Of a stretch of 8,983 bases of DNA, positions 1-6,375 are shown piece by piece. Source of the stretch: Patescibacteria group bacterium (GTDB lineage Bacteria; Patescibacteriota; Microgenomatia; UM-FILTER-40-11); contig JAMCYY010000106.1 in assembly GCA_023473205.1 (NCBI GenBank), positions 1 through 8,983 of the forward strand, read 5' to 3'. Position 1 is the first letter of the stretch. Each line of letters begins with the position of its first letter. Made by a program: the position numbers and the translations under genes. The notes beneath the pieces were generated by a model that was not told the origin of the DNA, did no database searches, and saw only the letters and a list, made by a program, of their open reading frames with translations.

Positions 1-3
1 TAA

Positions 4-1221
4 CAGCCCATCCAAACAACTTTTCACCGCGATGCAGAAGATTTGGATAAGTATTATCAGGTTGTTTTTGAAGCTTATAAAAATATTTTCAGTCGTTGTG
101 GCGTTAATGCCTCACCAGTAGAAGCTTCTTCTGGTTCAATTGGCGGTAGCTTTTGTCATGAATTTACTTATTTAGGTAAGGCGGGTGAAGATAAAGTCAT
201 TATTTGTTCAAAATGTGATTATGCAGCTAATGTGGAGCAAGCAGAAGGAAAGCTGGTCGCAAAAAATCCTGAAGAAAAAGAGCTGCCTGTAGAAGAAATT
301 CCTGCCCAAAGAGGCGTTAACATGGAGCTAATGGCAGAATTTTACCAGGTTCCTTTATGGCGGCTTTTGAAAACTATTGTTTACCTGGTTAAAGCTGAGC
401 CAGTGGCGGTGGTAATTAGGGGGGATTTAGAAATCAATGAAGTTAAATTAGAAAAAGTTTTTGGGACTAATGATTTTCGAATTCCTGAGCCAGAAGAACT
501 GAAAAAGCTAAAGACTGTCCGAGGCTTTGTTGGTCCAGTTGGTTTACCAGTAACCCGCTTTTTAGTTGATCAGTCAGTATTAACAGTGAAAAACTTAATT
601 ACCGGCGCTAATAAATTGAATTTTGATTTGAAAAATTTCAATTATCCTCGTGACCTGCCTAAAGGAGAGACAGTTGATGTGGCTAATGTAAAAACTGGTT
701 TCTTTTGCCCAAAATGTGCTGGCGAGCTTAAAGAAGAAACCGCCATTGAGTTAGGCCATGTTTTTAAATTAGGGACAAAATACTCTGAAAAAATGCAAGC
801 TTATTTTACCGATGAAAAAGGCGAGAGAAAAGTTGTTTGGATGGGCTGTTATGGTATTGGTTTAGGCCGTCTTTTAGCGGCAATTGTGGAGTCAAATCAT
901 GATGAAAAAGGAATTGTTTGGCCAAAATCAGTGGCGCCTTTTCAAGTGGAATTAATAGCAATTAGCAATGAGCAATTAGCAATTAGTAAGAAAGCAGATG
1001 AAATTTATGACCAGTTAAGAGCGCAGGGAATTGACGTCCTTTATGATGACCGGGAAAATGTTTCTGCTGGAGTTAAATTTTCTGATGCGGATTTAATCGG
1101 CATTCCGGTACGATTAGTGGTCAGCGCTAAGACGGGTGATAAGGTGGAATATAAAGAAAGAAACAAGAAAGAGACAGAACTTCTTACTTTTGAAGAAGTT
1201 ATTAAAAGGCTTTTTCATTAA
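4..1221 (+). CDS. proS: Prolyl-tRNA synthetase, bacterial type, 5' part missing
   Basis: Charges tRNA-Pro with proline in the cytoplasm. Residues below count from the TTG at 43. Visible parts are the class II core start (GSIGGSFCHEF, 31-41), a YbaK-like editing insertion (about 85-190) with the conserved lysine of LLKT (K110), two CxxC pairs (C55/C58 and C222/C225) that may bind zinc, motif 3 (GCYGIGLGR, 268-276) and the C-terminal anticodon-binding domain (about 302-392, with DVLYDDR and AGVKFSDADLIGIP). The family usually has about 570 residues; motifs 1 and 2 are absent here. Family-like sequence continues upstream of 43 as TFHRDAEDLDKYY (from about 19), so TTG 43 is not a credible start. 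An in-frame TAA at 1-3 blocks further extension. The stop overlaps the next start (TAATG), suggesting co-translation. Identity is very secure; whether the gene is intact is not. Confidence 0.95.
   Translation, partial: QPIQTTFHRDAEDLDKYYQVVFEAYKNIFSRCGVNASPVEASSGSIGGSFCHEFTYLGKAGEDKVIICSKCDYAANVEQAEGKLVAKNPEEKELPVEEIPAQRGVNMELMAEFYQVPLWRLLKTIVYLVKAEPVAVVIRGDLEINEVKLEKVFGTNDFRIPEPEELKKLKTVRGFVGPVGLPVTRFLVDQSVLTVKNLITGANKLNFDLKNFNYPRDLPKGETVDVANVKTGFFCPKCAGELKEETAIELGHVFKLGTKYSEKMQAYFTDEKGERKVVWMGCYGIGLGRLLAAIVESNHDEKGIVWPKSVAPFQVELIAISNEQLAISKKADEIYDQLRAQGIDVLYDDRENVSAGVKFSDADLIGIPVRLVVSAKTGDKVEYKERNKKETELLTFEEVIKRLFH
955..989 (+). repeat. Heptanucleotide tandem repeat inside proS
   Basis: Five consecutive 7-base units read ATAGCAA, TTAGCAA, TGAGCAA, TTAGCAA and TTAGTAA. 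Three units make 21 bases, so the frame is kept and the protein shows a 7-residue echo (AISNEQL then AIS). It lies at the start of the anticodon-binding domain, just after SVAPFQVEL. From memory, NEQLAIS-type inserts occur in other CPR proteins, which would suggest a spreading or slippage-born repeat; this was not checked. Confidence 0.75.
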
Positions 1222-2501
1222 TGCAGGATCTGTATTCTATATTTACACTTCCAAACAATTTAAGGGTTTTATATCTTCCTTTTAAAAACACTTCTTCTGT
1301 CTTTATTTCACTCTTGGGTAAAGCTGGCCGTCGGGCAGAAAAGCCCAATGAAATTGGAGCAGCACACTTTTTAGAACATCTTTCCTTTGATGGGACGTTT
1401 AGGAGGCCGAATGCCTTTAAAATCAATAAGTTTCTAGATGAGCAAGGCGCGCAGCATAATGCTTTTACCCACTCAGAGACAGTGGAATATTTTGTAAAGA
1501 CACTTTCTGAAAAAGCTGAATTTGGCTTTGAATATTTGTCTGATGTTTTTTTGAACAGTACTTTAGATGATATCGAGAAAGAGAAAAAAGTTATTTTGGA
1601 AGAACACGCTTCGCAACTTGATAAACCTGATTCTGTTTCTGGAAGACGTTTTTTGAAATTGCTTTATCCCAATTTAAATATTGGGAGAGATTTTTCTGAG
1701 GAGGATAACAATATTGCCAACTTTAACAAGGATTTGTTAACTCGATTTAGGAGTCGGCTGCAAGTTGCTGAGAATTTTGTCTTAACAGTTTGTGGCAATG
1801 TTGCTAAAGAAGATGTTCTCGGATTATCTCAAAAATATTTTTCTACCTTACCAAGTGGAGAAGAAATTCAATTTGTTAAGGCCCAATTTGAAAAAGAAGC
1901 CAAGATTGATGTTTTTCATCGTGATTTTAACCAGTCGATATTAATGATTGGCTTTAAGGGTTTTTCCCATAAAGAAAAAGAAAAATTTATTTATTCGAGA
2001 ATCTTGGCAAAAATTCTTTCTTCAGGTTTTTCTTCTCGCCTTTATCAAAAATTAAGAAACCAGCTTAATTTTGTTTATACTGTAAAAGCTAACACTACCA
2101 CATATTCTGATACAGGCTATTTGTCGGTTGAAACAAAGGTAAATGAGGATAAACTGACAGAAACCAATTCAGTTATTTTGTCAGAGATAAAAAGACTCTT
2201 GGCGGAAGGAGTTTTTCCTGAAGAAATCGAAAAAGGAAAAAATATGCTACTTTCTGACTTCTTATTTAGTTTGGAAAAAGTTGAGATTTATGCGGGATAT
2301 CATAGCCAACAGGTTTTATTTGGTGGAGAACTGCTGGAGGTAAAAGATTACGTTGAGGTTGTTAAGAAAGCAACCAAAGAAAAATTAATGGATGTTGCTA
2401 ACGAAATTTTTACGGATTCTCCTAAAATTTGTATTTTAACCCCCAAACTAGAAAGGTTAGGCAATATTGAACAGGAATTAGCGATAATTAGCAAACATTA
2501 G
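1221..2501 (+). CDS. M16 family zinc metallopeptidase (insulinase/processing-peptidase type)
   Basis: A zinc peptidase of the pitrilysin/mitochondrial processing peptidase clan, 426 residues, matching the usual size of single-unit M16B proteins. The inverted zinc motif HxxEH is present as HFLEH (49-53), with the third ligand most likely E128 in VILEEH. The N-terminal M16 domain covers about 10-155 and the C-terminal M16_C domain about 170-350; the LRNQLNFVYTV segment (278-288) matches the conserved R...Y region of the second half. I see no signal peptide or membrane segment, so it is probably cytoplasmic. It starts at the ATG overlapping the proS stop; only a weak AAAAGG lies 11 bases upstream, so translational coupling is likely. 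Such proteins often work as dimers; no partner subunit is seen. The substrate is unknown. The last residues (QELAIISKH) appear to come from repeat-like DNA. Confidence 0.93.
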   Translation: MQDLYSIFTLPNNLRVLYLPFKNTSSVFISLLGKAGRRAEKPNEIGAAHFLEHLSFDGTFRRPNAFKINKFLDEQGAQHNAFTHSETVEYFVKTLSEKAEFGFEYLSDVFLNSTLDDIEKEKKVILEEHASQLDKPDSVSGRRFLKLLYPNLNIGRDFSEEDNNIANFNKDLLTRFRSRLQVAENFVLTVCGNVAKEDVLGLSQKYFSTLPSGEEIQFVKAQFEKEAKIDVFHRDFNQSILMIGFKGFSHKEKEKFIYSRILAKILSSGFSSRLYQKLRNQLNFVYTVKANTTTYSDTGYLSVETKVNEDKLTETNSVILSEIKRLLAEGVFPEEIEKGKNMLLSDFLFSLEKVEIYAGYHSQQVLFGGELLEVKDYVEVVKKATKEKLMDVANEIFTDSPKICILTPKLERLGNIEQELAIISKH

Positions 2502-2512
2502 CCATTATTCGC
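2478..2512 (+). repeat. Degenerate copy of the TTAGCAA-type repeat at the M16 gene end
   Basis: Spaced units TTAGCGA, TTAGCAA and TTAGCCA, followed by TTATTCG, run across the stop codon (TAG, 2499-2501). They resemble the cleaner heptamer array in proS. The units are not strictly tandem, so this is a resemblance rather than a proven copy. Confidence 0.4.
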
Positions 2513-2549
2513 ATTTTTACTCTATCTCTATTTCTGTCTAAAGTATGGC

Positions 2550-2565
2550 GCGGACTAAAGTCCGC
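2550..2565. repeat. Short GC-rich palindrome (REP-like)
   Basis: The arms GCGGAC and GTCCGC are perfectly complementary around a TAAA loop, GC-rich in an AT-rich gap. It lies between the M16 gene and ftsK, about 25 bases before the ftsK -10 box. No T-run follows on the + strand, so it does not look like a simple terminator. GCGGACTTTAGTCCGC-like palindromes recur in intergenic DNA of several bacterial groups as far as I recall, so a mobile REP-type element is one reading. Confidence 0.65.
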
Positions 2566-2589
2566 TACTACATTAATGAGAAAATTTAG

Positions 2590-2595
2590 TATAAT
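2590..2595 (+). promoter_or_regulatory. Promoter -10 box of ftsK, probably giving a leaderless mRNA
   Basis: A perfect TATAAT ends six bases before the ftsK ATG. Transcription normally starts about 6-7 bases after the box, which would place the first base at or next to the A of the ATG. No Shine-Dalgarno site is present, consistent with leaderless translation. No good -35 box stands at the usual distance. Confidence 0.6.
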
Positions 2596-2601
2596 AATCT
2601 C

Positions 2602-4704
2602 ATGGCCAGGAGAAAAGGTTGGCTGAAACGCCGTTTTAAATTTAAGCTTAAAGAAGAAGCTTTAATTTCTATTGCTTATATCCTTCTTTTTTGTCTGGCA
2701 TTTTTAGTTGCCCTTTCCTTTACCCGCCAAGGAGTAATTCTTTATAAGTTAAATACCCTTTTATTAGAAGTTTTTGGCTGGGGGACAATTTTCTTAGTTT
2801 TTTTCTTTTTGCTCTCCGGTATCATGCTGACTAAATTTGACGTTCCCTGGAACCAGGCAGGAGTTTTGGCTGGAGGAGCTTTAATGGCTTTGTCTTTAAT
2901 GAGTTTGACGAAATCAGGGATGGTTGGTAAGGGGATTTTTGAACAAATTGCTTATTTATTAACTTCGATTGGCGCTTACCTTGTTTTAACCGGAAGTGCT
3001 TTAGTCGGCTTTATTGTTTTTTTTAATACTTCGATTGACCAGGTAGTTCTTTCCGCTTTTAATTTTTTTCGCCGCGTACCAACACCTTTCCCTAAACCAG
3101 AAAAAAAGACGCCTCAATTTATTCAGGAAAAGCCGCAGGTGGCAGTTAAACCCGGGAATAACCGGCCGGAAATGATTATTAAGGAACCAGTCAAAACCTT
3201 AGTTCATCATGAAGAAGCAGAGGCAGAAGAGATGAAAATTTCTGCCACGAATGTCCCGGGCGCTCAAAATGAAGTTTGGAATTATCCTCCGCTTTCCTTA
3301 CTTGGTGACAGCCAAGGAGGAAAAGCTGACCGCGGGGATATTAAAGAAAACGCCGGTACGATTGAAAGAACTTTTGATTCTTTTGGCATTTCGGCACGGG
3401 TAGTGGAAGTTAATAAAGGTCCAGCTGTAACTCAATACGCAATTGAAGTTGCCTTGGGAACTAAACTTTCTAAAATTACTGGTCTGGCCAATGATTTAGC
3501 TTTAGCTTTAGCAGCACCCACTGGTCAAATTAGGATTGAAGCGCCAATTCCTGGTCGTTCACTTGTTGGTATTGAGCTTCCTAACCGTTCTTTAGAAGTG
3601 GTAACTTTAAAACAGATTCTAAATAGTGAGGGGATGAAAGAGGGCAAAGGCAGATTAAAAGTCCCGATGGGTTTAGATGTTTCCGGAAAACCAATTGTTG
3701 CCGATATTACCAAAATGCCGCACGTCTTGATCGCTGGTCAAACTGGATCCGGAAAGTCAGTACTTTTGAATTCCTGGATTGCTTCTTTCCTTTTCCGGAT
3801 GAGTCCTTCCCAGTTAAAAATGATTTTAATTGATCCCAAAAGAGTTGAGTTTACCCAATATAACAATGTTCCGCATTTACTAACGCCAGTAATTGTTGAG
3901 CCGGAAAAAGTAATTTCTGCTTTAAAATGGGCGACCAGGGAAATGGACCAGCGCTATAAACTTTTTGCTCAAGTAGGCGCTAGGAATATTGAAATGTATA
4001 ATGAGCTTTCTGGTTTTCAAGCCCTGCCTTATATTATTGTCCTTATTGATGAACTGGCTGATATCATTCTTTTTGCTCCAGCCGAAGTAGAAGATAATAT
4101 TTGCCGTTTGGCGCAAATGGCGCGGGCGACGGGAATCCATTTGATTATCGCGACCCAGCGGCCTTCAGTTGATGTTTTAACTGGCCTTATTAAAGCCAAT
4201 ATCCCGTCAAGGATTTCTTTTGCTGTTTCTTCTATGGTTGATTCTCGGGTAATTTTAGATGGTCCGGGTGCAGAAAAACTTTTAGGTCGGGGAGACATGC
4301 TTTATATTCCCCCGGACCAAGCTAAGCCTTCCCGTATCCAAGGTGCTTTTGTTTCTGATGGGGAAGTTCAGCGGTTAATTGAATATCTAAACAAAACCGG
4401 AGCAAGACCAGTTTATACTGAAGAAGTTACTTCCCAAAGCATTACTGGCGGTTTTGGATCAGGGGTAGCTGGTAATCCCGGAAATGATAAAGATGAATTT
4501 TTTGCGGAAGCGGTCCGGGTTGTTTGCCAATATGGTCGGGCTTCGGCTTCTCTTTTGCAGCGGCGTTTTTCTATTGGCTATACCCGCGCCGCGCGGATTA
4601 TTGATCAATTGGAGGCTGCCGGCGTGATTGGTCCGGGTGATGGCGCCAAACCAAGAGAAATTTTAGTCAAAAACGCGGAAGAATTCTTAGCCTCTAATCC
4701 TTAA
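2602..4704 (+). CDS. ftsK: FtsK/SpoIIIE family DNA translocase
   Basis: A membrane-anchored ATP-driven DNA pump that clears chromosome ends from the division septum and acts on Xer recombination at dif. The 700 residues contain four predicted membrane segments (about 21-41, 55-77, 85-102, 115-142), a Pro/Lys/Glu-rich linker (about 158-230), the alpha and beta motor (about 245-590) with Walker A GQTGSGKS (379-386) and Walker B IIVLIDE (478-484), and ATQRPSVDVLTG following. A winged-helix gamma domain (about 631-695, with SLLQRRFSIGYTRAARIIDQLE) is complete; in the family it reads KOPS sites and contacts XerD. The linker is short, as in SpoIIIE/SftA-size proteins, unlike the long linker of E. 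coli FtsK. The start is fixed by TATAAT six bases upstream. No xer gene or dif site was recognised in the window. Confidence 0.97.
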   Translation: MARRKGWLKRRFKFKLKEEALISIAYILLFCLAFLVALSFTRQGVILYKLNTLLLEVFGWGTIFLVFFFLLSGIMLTKFDVPWNQAGVLAGGALMALSLMSLTKSGMVGKGIFEQIAYLLTSIGAYLVLTGSALVGFIVFFNTSIDQVVLSAFNFFRRVPTPFPKPEKKTPQFIQEKPQVAVKPGNNRPEMIIKEPVKTLVHHEEAEAEEMKISATNVPGAQNEVWNYPPLSLLGDSQGGKADRGDIKENAGTIERTFDSFGISARVVEVNKGPAVTQYAIEVALGTKLSKITGLANDLALALAAPTGQIRIEAPIPGRSLVGIELPNRSLEVVTLKQILNSEGMKEGKGRLKVPMGLDVSGKPIVADITKMPHVLIAGQTGSGKSVLLNSWIASFLFRMSPSQLKMILIDPKRVEFTQYNNVPHLLTPVIVEPEKVISALKWATREMDQRYKLFAQVGARNIEMYNELSGFQALPYIIVLIDELADIILFAPAEVEDNICRLAQMARATGIHLIIATQRPSVDVLTGLIKANIPSRISFAVSSMVDSRVILDGPGAEKLLGRGDMLYIPPDQAKPSRIQGAFVSDGEVQRLIEYLNKTGARPVYTEEVTSQSITGGFGSGVAGNPGNDKDEFFAEAVRVVCQYGRASASLLQRRFSIGYTRAARIIDQLEAAGVIGPGDGAKPREILVKNAEEFLASNP

Positions 4705-4848
4705 TTAATAAATCCGAAATACGAAGCACGAAATCCGAAACAATGTTCAAAATTCAAATTTTCTAAATTCTAAACTTTTTCGAATTTTGTATTTTGAAAA
4801 TTAGATTTTGTTTCGAATTTCGAAATTCGGATTTCGAATTTTAATTTA
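4705..4848. repeat. Large imperfect inverted repeat filling the ftsK-rodZ-like gap
   Basis: The whole 146-base gap is AT-rich DNA built of TTCGAA/CCGAAA-type words and folds on itself. Paired blocks are AAATCCGAA (4710-4718) with TTCGGATTT (4826-4834), CGAAACAA (4736-4743) with TTGTTTCG (4808-4815), and TTCAAAAT (4746-4753) with ATTTTGAA (4791-4798), in nested order. The loop lies near 4765-4785. It contains no ORF worth naming and no GC-rich terminator. It could be a decayed mobile element of MITE or REP type, or a long hairpin in the transcript protecting or ending the ftsK mRNA. Confidence 0.75.
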
Positions 4849-4850
4849 TT

Positions 4851-5483
4851 ATGCGAACAGTTGGTGAAATTTTGTCAGCTAAAAGAAAGGAAATGGGCTT
4901 ATCTTTTGCTGATTTAGAAAAAGAGACGAAGATTCGTAAAAGATATCTTGAGGCAATTGAAAAAAACAATTACTCCTCAATTGCTGAGAGTACAACGGTC
5001 AAAGGTTTTATTCGTAATTATGCCCAAGCTTTAGGACTTTCTGCAGAGAATATTTTAGCGGTTTTTAGGCGTGATTTTAAGGAAAATGAGCGTGGGCAGA
5101 TTATTCCCCGAGGGATGGTAGAGCCCTTAGATGAAAAAAAACTTTATTGGACGCCTAAAGCAACTTTTTTGGTAGTAATCGCCTTTTGGGTCTTTATCTT
5201 TGCCTTCTTCTTTGTTAGACAGTACTTTAGCTTTTCTTCATCGCCTCCCCTGGAAGTGGAATCTCCCCGCGATGGAGAAGTGATTAAAGAAAAAGCAATT
5301 GTTTCCGGGAAAACTGATAGAGATGCTTCAGTTAAAATTGACGGGACACCAATTTCCATTACCGAAGATGGTTATTTTAAAGAAGAAATTGTTTTGCCAA
5401 GGGGGGATAATGTCTTGACTATTGAATCTGCTAACCGTCAGGGGAAAAAGAAGATAGTTAATTTGAAAGTGAAAGTGGAATAA
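4851..5483 (+). CDS. RodZ-like helix-turn-helix membrane protein with external Ig-like domain
   Basis: Probably an envelope or cell-shape protein: RodZ links the MreB cytoskeleton to the wall machinery, though mreB is not in the window. The 210 residues form a cytoplasmic HTH_25-type helix-turn-helix (about 1-75, with VGEILSAKRKEMGLS, KIRKRYLEAIE and TVKGFIRNYAQALGL), a basic/polar linker, one membrane segment (about 104-126) and an external beta domain (about 135-210) that resembles the Ig-like glucodextranase B fold (VESPRDGEVIKEKAIVSG, then GDNVLTIESANRQG). The ATG gives a start matching the family (MRTVGEIL); there is no Shine-Dalgarno site and the inverted repeat ends just before it. Its place downstream of ftsK fits division or shape. 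A transcriptional regulator is possible but less likely for this domain order. No -10 box was convincing. Confidence 0.85.
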   Translation: MRTVGEILSAKRKEMGLSFADLEKETKIRKRYLEAIEKNNYSSIAESTTVKGFIRNYAQALGLSAENILAVFRRDFKENERGQIIPRGMVEPLDEKKLYWTPKATFLVVIAFWVFIFAFFFVRQYFSFSSSPPLEVESPRDGEVIKEKAIVSGKTDRDASVKIDGTPISITEDGYFKEEIVLPRGDNVLTIESANRQGKKKIVNLKVKVE

Positions 5484-5537
5484 AATAAATAATTTTTCAT
5501 TTCTCAATTTTTTTTCAAACTTAAGGTAAATCGATGG

Positions 5538-5567
5538 TTGACAAGAGATTATAAAAGACTTTAAACT
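5538..5567 (+). promoter_or_regulatory. Sigma70-type promoter upstream of the small envelope genes
   Basis: A perfect -35 TTGACA (5538-5543) is followed after 18 bases by TAAACT (5562-5567), a four-of-six match to TATAAT. The predicted start near 5574 would give a leader of about 60 bases that contains the hairpins at 5584-5617. A better TATAAA at 5550 lies too close to this -35 to pair with it. Confidence 0.5.
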
Positions 5568-5583
5568 AGAATTACTAAACTTT

Positions 5584-5630
5584 GCTTTAGCCTGAGTAAA
5601 GCCAAGCTAAGCTTGGCGAAGTCGAAGGCC
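5584..5630. repeat. Palindrome cluster in the leader of the DUF948-like gene
   Basis: Two adjacent hairpins are visible: GCTTTA (5584-5589) with TAAAGC (5597-5602), and GCCAAGC (5601-5607) with GCTTGGC (5611-5617) around a three-base loop. They share two bases, so they may compete. The flanks GCCTGAG and GCGAAGTCGAAGGC (5616-5629) recall the CCTGAGCGAAGTCGAAGG palindrome common in environmental bacterial genomes, as if one hairpin were inserted in another. No T-run follows, so termination is unlikely. Confidence 0.6.
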
Positions 5631-5635
5631 TGCCT

Positions 5636-5926
5636 ATGCAAATACCTTATTTAAATCAAATCCTTCTTTTTGTGGTAGTTTCAGTTTTAACTACCTTATT
5701 GACTCTTTCGGGTATCCAAGTTTATTACATTTTAAAAGAACTACTTTTGACAGTGAAAAAAACCAATAAGATTTTGGAGGATACGGAACTGATTACCTCT
5801 TCAGTGGCCAAACCAATTGCCGGTGTTTCCGGCTTTATTACCGGAATTAAAAGTGGTAGTGATGTCATTAACTTATTTTTGCGGCACCGTAGTCCGCGGA
5901 TAACAGAGGAGGCAGAAAATGAATGA
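5636..5926 (+). CDS. Small DUF948-like single-pass membrane protein
   Basis: A 96-residue protein with one long hydrophobic segment (about 7-33) at the N-terminus, then a short helical region (LLLTVKKTNKILEDTELI, 36-53) and a segment rich in Gly/Ser (SVAKPIAGVSGFITGIKSG, 56-74). This pattern resembles DUF948/YtxG-type proteins, whose function is not established; in Firmicutes they sit beside YtxH general-stress proteins, as here. The start ATG has no Shine-Dalgarno site and lies just after a palindrome cluster, downstream of a likely promoter. The end overlaps the next gene by eight bases, so the two are probably co-translated. Membrane attachment is well supported by the sequence; the role is unknown. 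Confidence 0.8.
   Translation: MQIPYLNQILLFVVVSVLTTLLTLSGIQVYYILKELLLTVKKTNKILEDTELITSSVAKPIAGVSGFITGIKSGSDVINLFLRHRSPRITEEAENE
5906..5912 (+). promoter_or_regulatory. Strong ribosome binding site of the YtxH-like gene
   Basis: GAGGAGG lies six bases before the ATG at 5919 and decides this start over the out-of-frame ATG at 5923. It is the only clear Shine-Dalgarno sequence in the window, and it lies inside the coding sequence of the upstream gene. Confidence 0.75.
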
Positions 5927-6335
5927 TAATGAAGAACATAGTAATGGTTTTTGGTTTGGACTGGCAATTGGCGGACTTTTGGGTGCCGCCGCTTCCTATC
6001 TTGCAACCACAGATGAAGTTGAAAGAAAAAAACTTTTAAAAAAAGGCAAATTGCTTTTAGAAAACTTAGAAGAATTTGGGGGTAATGTTGGTGAACAAGT
6101 TGAAGAGAAAGTAGAGAAAGTGACTAAATTAATTGAAAAGAAAGCTCCGGAAATGGTTGAGGTTGCTTCTGATACGGTTGGAGATACGGCCGATGATGTC
6201 AAGAAAATTGCCCAAGAGGCAATAGAAAAAATTACCGCCAGTGTTGAAAATCTCGAAAAAACAGCTAAAAAAGTTGAAAAAAAAGGTTTTGCTAATGTTT
6301 TTCTCCGTGGTGGTCGACCGGTAATAAAAAGATAA
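5919..6335 (+). CDS. YtxH domain-containing protein
   Basis: A 138-residue protein of the YtxH (GvpP-like) type, function not well defined, sometimes stress-linked in Firmicutes. It has a glycine/alanine-rich hydrophobic segment (FWFGLAIGGLLGAAASYLAT, 11-30), then a long charged helical region (about 33-122, rich in Lys, Glu and Val with many VEEKVEKV-like steps) suggesting a coiled coil or amphipathic helix that could lie along a membrane, and a basic tail ending RGGRPVIKR. The start follows a strong GAGGAGG. It overlaps the DUF948-like gene, and the pairing of the two families is itself supporting evidence that they act together at the membrane. An AT-only hairpin follows the stop. Confidence 0.85.
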   Translation: MNDNEEHSNGFWFGLAIGGLLGAAASYLATTDEVERKKLLKKGKLLLENLEEFGGNVGEQVEEKVEKVTKLIEKKAPEMVEVASDTVGDTADDVKKIAQEAIEKITASVENLEKTAKKVEKKGFANVFLRGGRPVIKR

Positions 6336-6357
6336 TCTTTTGTTTTTTTATCTTTTT
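6326..6357 (+). terminator. Possible weak terminator after the YtxH-like gene
   Basis: AAAAAGATA (6326-6334) can pair with TATCTTTTT (6349-6357), and the region ends in a T-run. The stem is nearly all A/T, so it is weak; a tighter alternative uses ATCTTTT at 6335-6341 followed by GTTTTTTT. It overlaps the -35 proposed for the next gene. Confidence 0.35.
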
Positions 6358-6368
6358 TGTGTTATCCT
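6340..6368 (+). promoter_or_regulatory. Putative promoter giving a leaderless mRNA for the 6376 gene
   Basis: TTGTTT (6340-6345), 17 bases, then TATCCT (6363-6368); the ATG is at 6376, seven bases past the -10. The geometry matches the ftsK start, and there is no Shine-Dalgarno site. Both boxes are only partial matches to consensus. Confidence 0.4.
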
Positions 6369-6375
6369 ATAGCGG

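Noticed and set aside
43..45. TTG as the start codon of proS
   Set aside because: Recognisable ProRS sequence (TFHRDAEDL) continues upstream of it in the same frame, and the protein would lack motifs 1 and 2.
955..989. CRISPR array or phage attachment site
   Set aside because: Seven-base units without spacers, inside a coding frame, with no cas or integrase gene nearby.
2550..2565. Rho-independent terminator after the M16 gene
   Set aside because: The stem is short and no T-run follows it on the + strand.
3922..4298. Overlapping open frames on the minus strand within ftsK
   Set aside because: They lie opposite the conserved motor domain, have no family-like motifs and no start signals; they are shadows of the real gene.
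5550..5555. TATAAA as the -10 box for the TTGACA at 5538
   Set aside because: Only six bases separate them, far below the usual 16-18.
5924..5926. TGA read as glycine (alternative code 25)
   Set aside because: TGA ends the DUF948-like gene and is followed at once by TAA in the same frame, and TGA also ends the 589-residue protein with normal start of a new gene after it.
5725..6202. Minus-strand open frames opposite the DUF948-like and YtxH-like genes
   Set aside because: The + strand genes have membrane segments, a strong ribosome binding site and overlapping stop/start, while the minus frames are low-complexity Ser/Thr-rich shadows.
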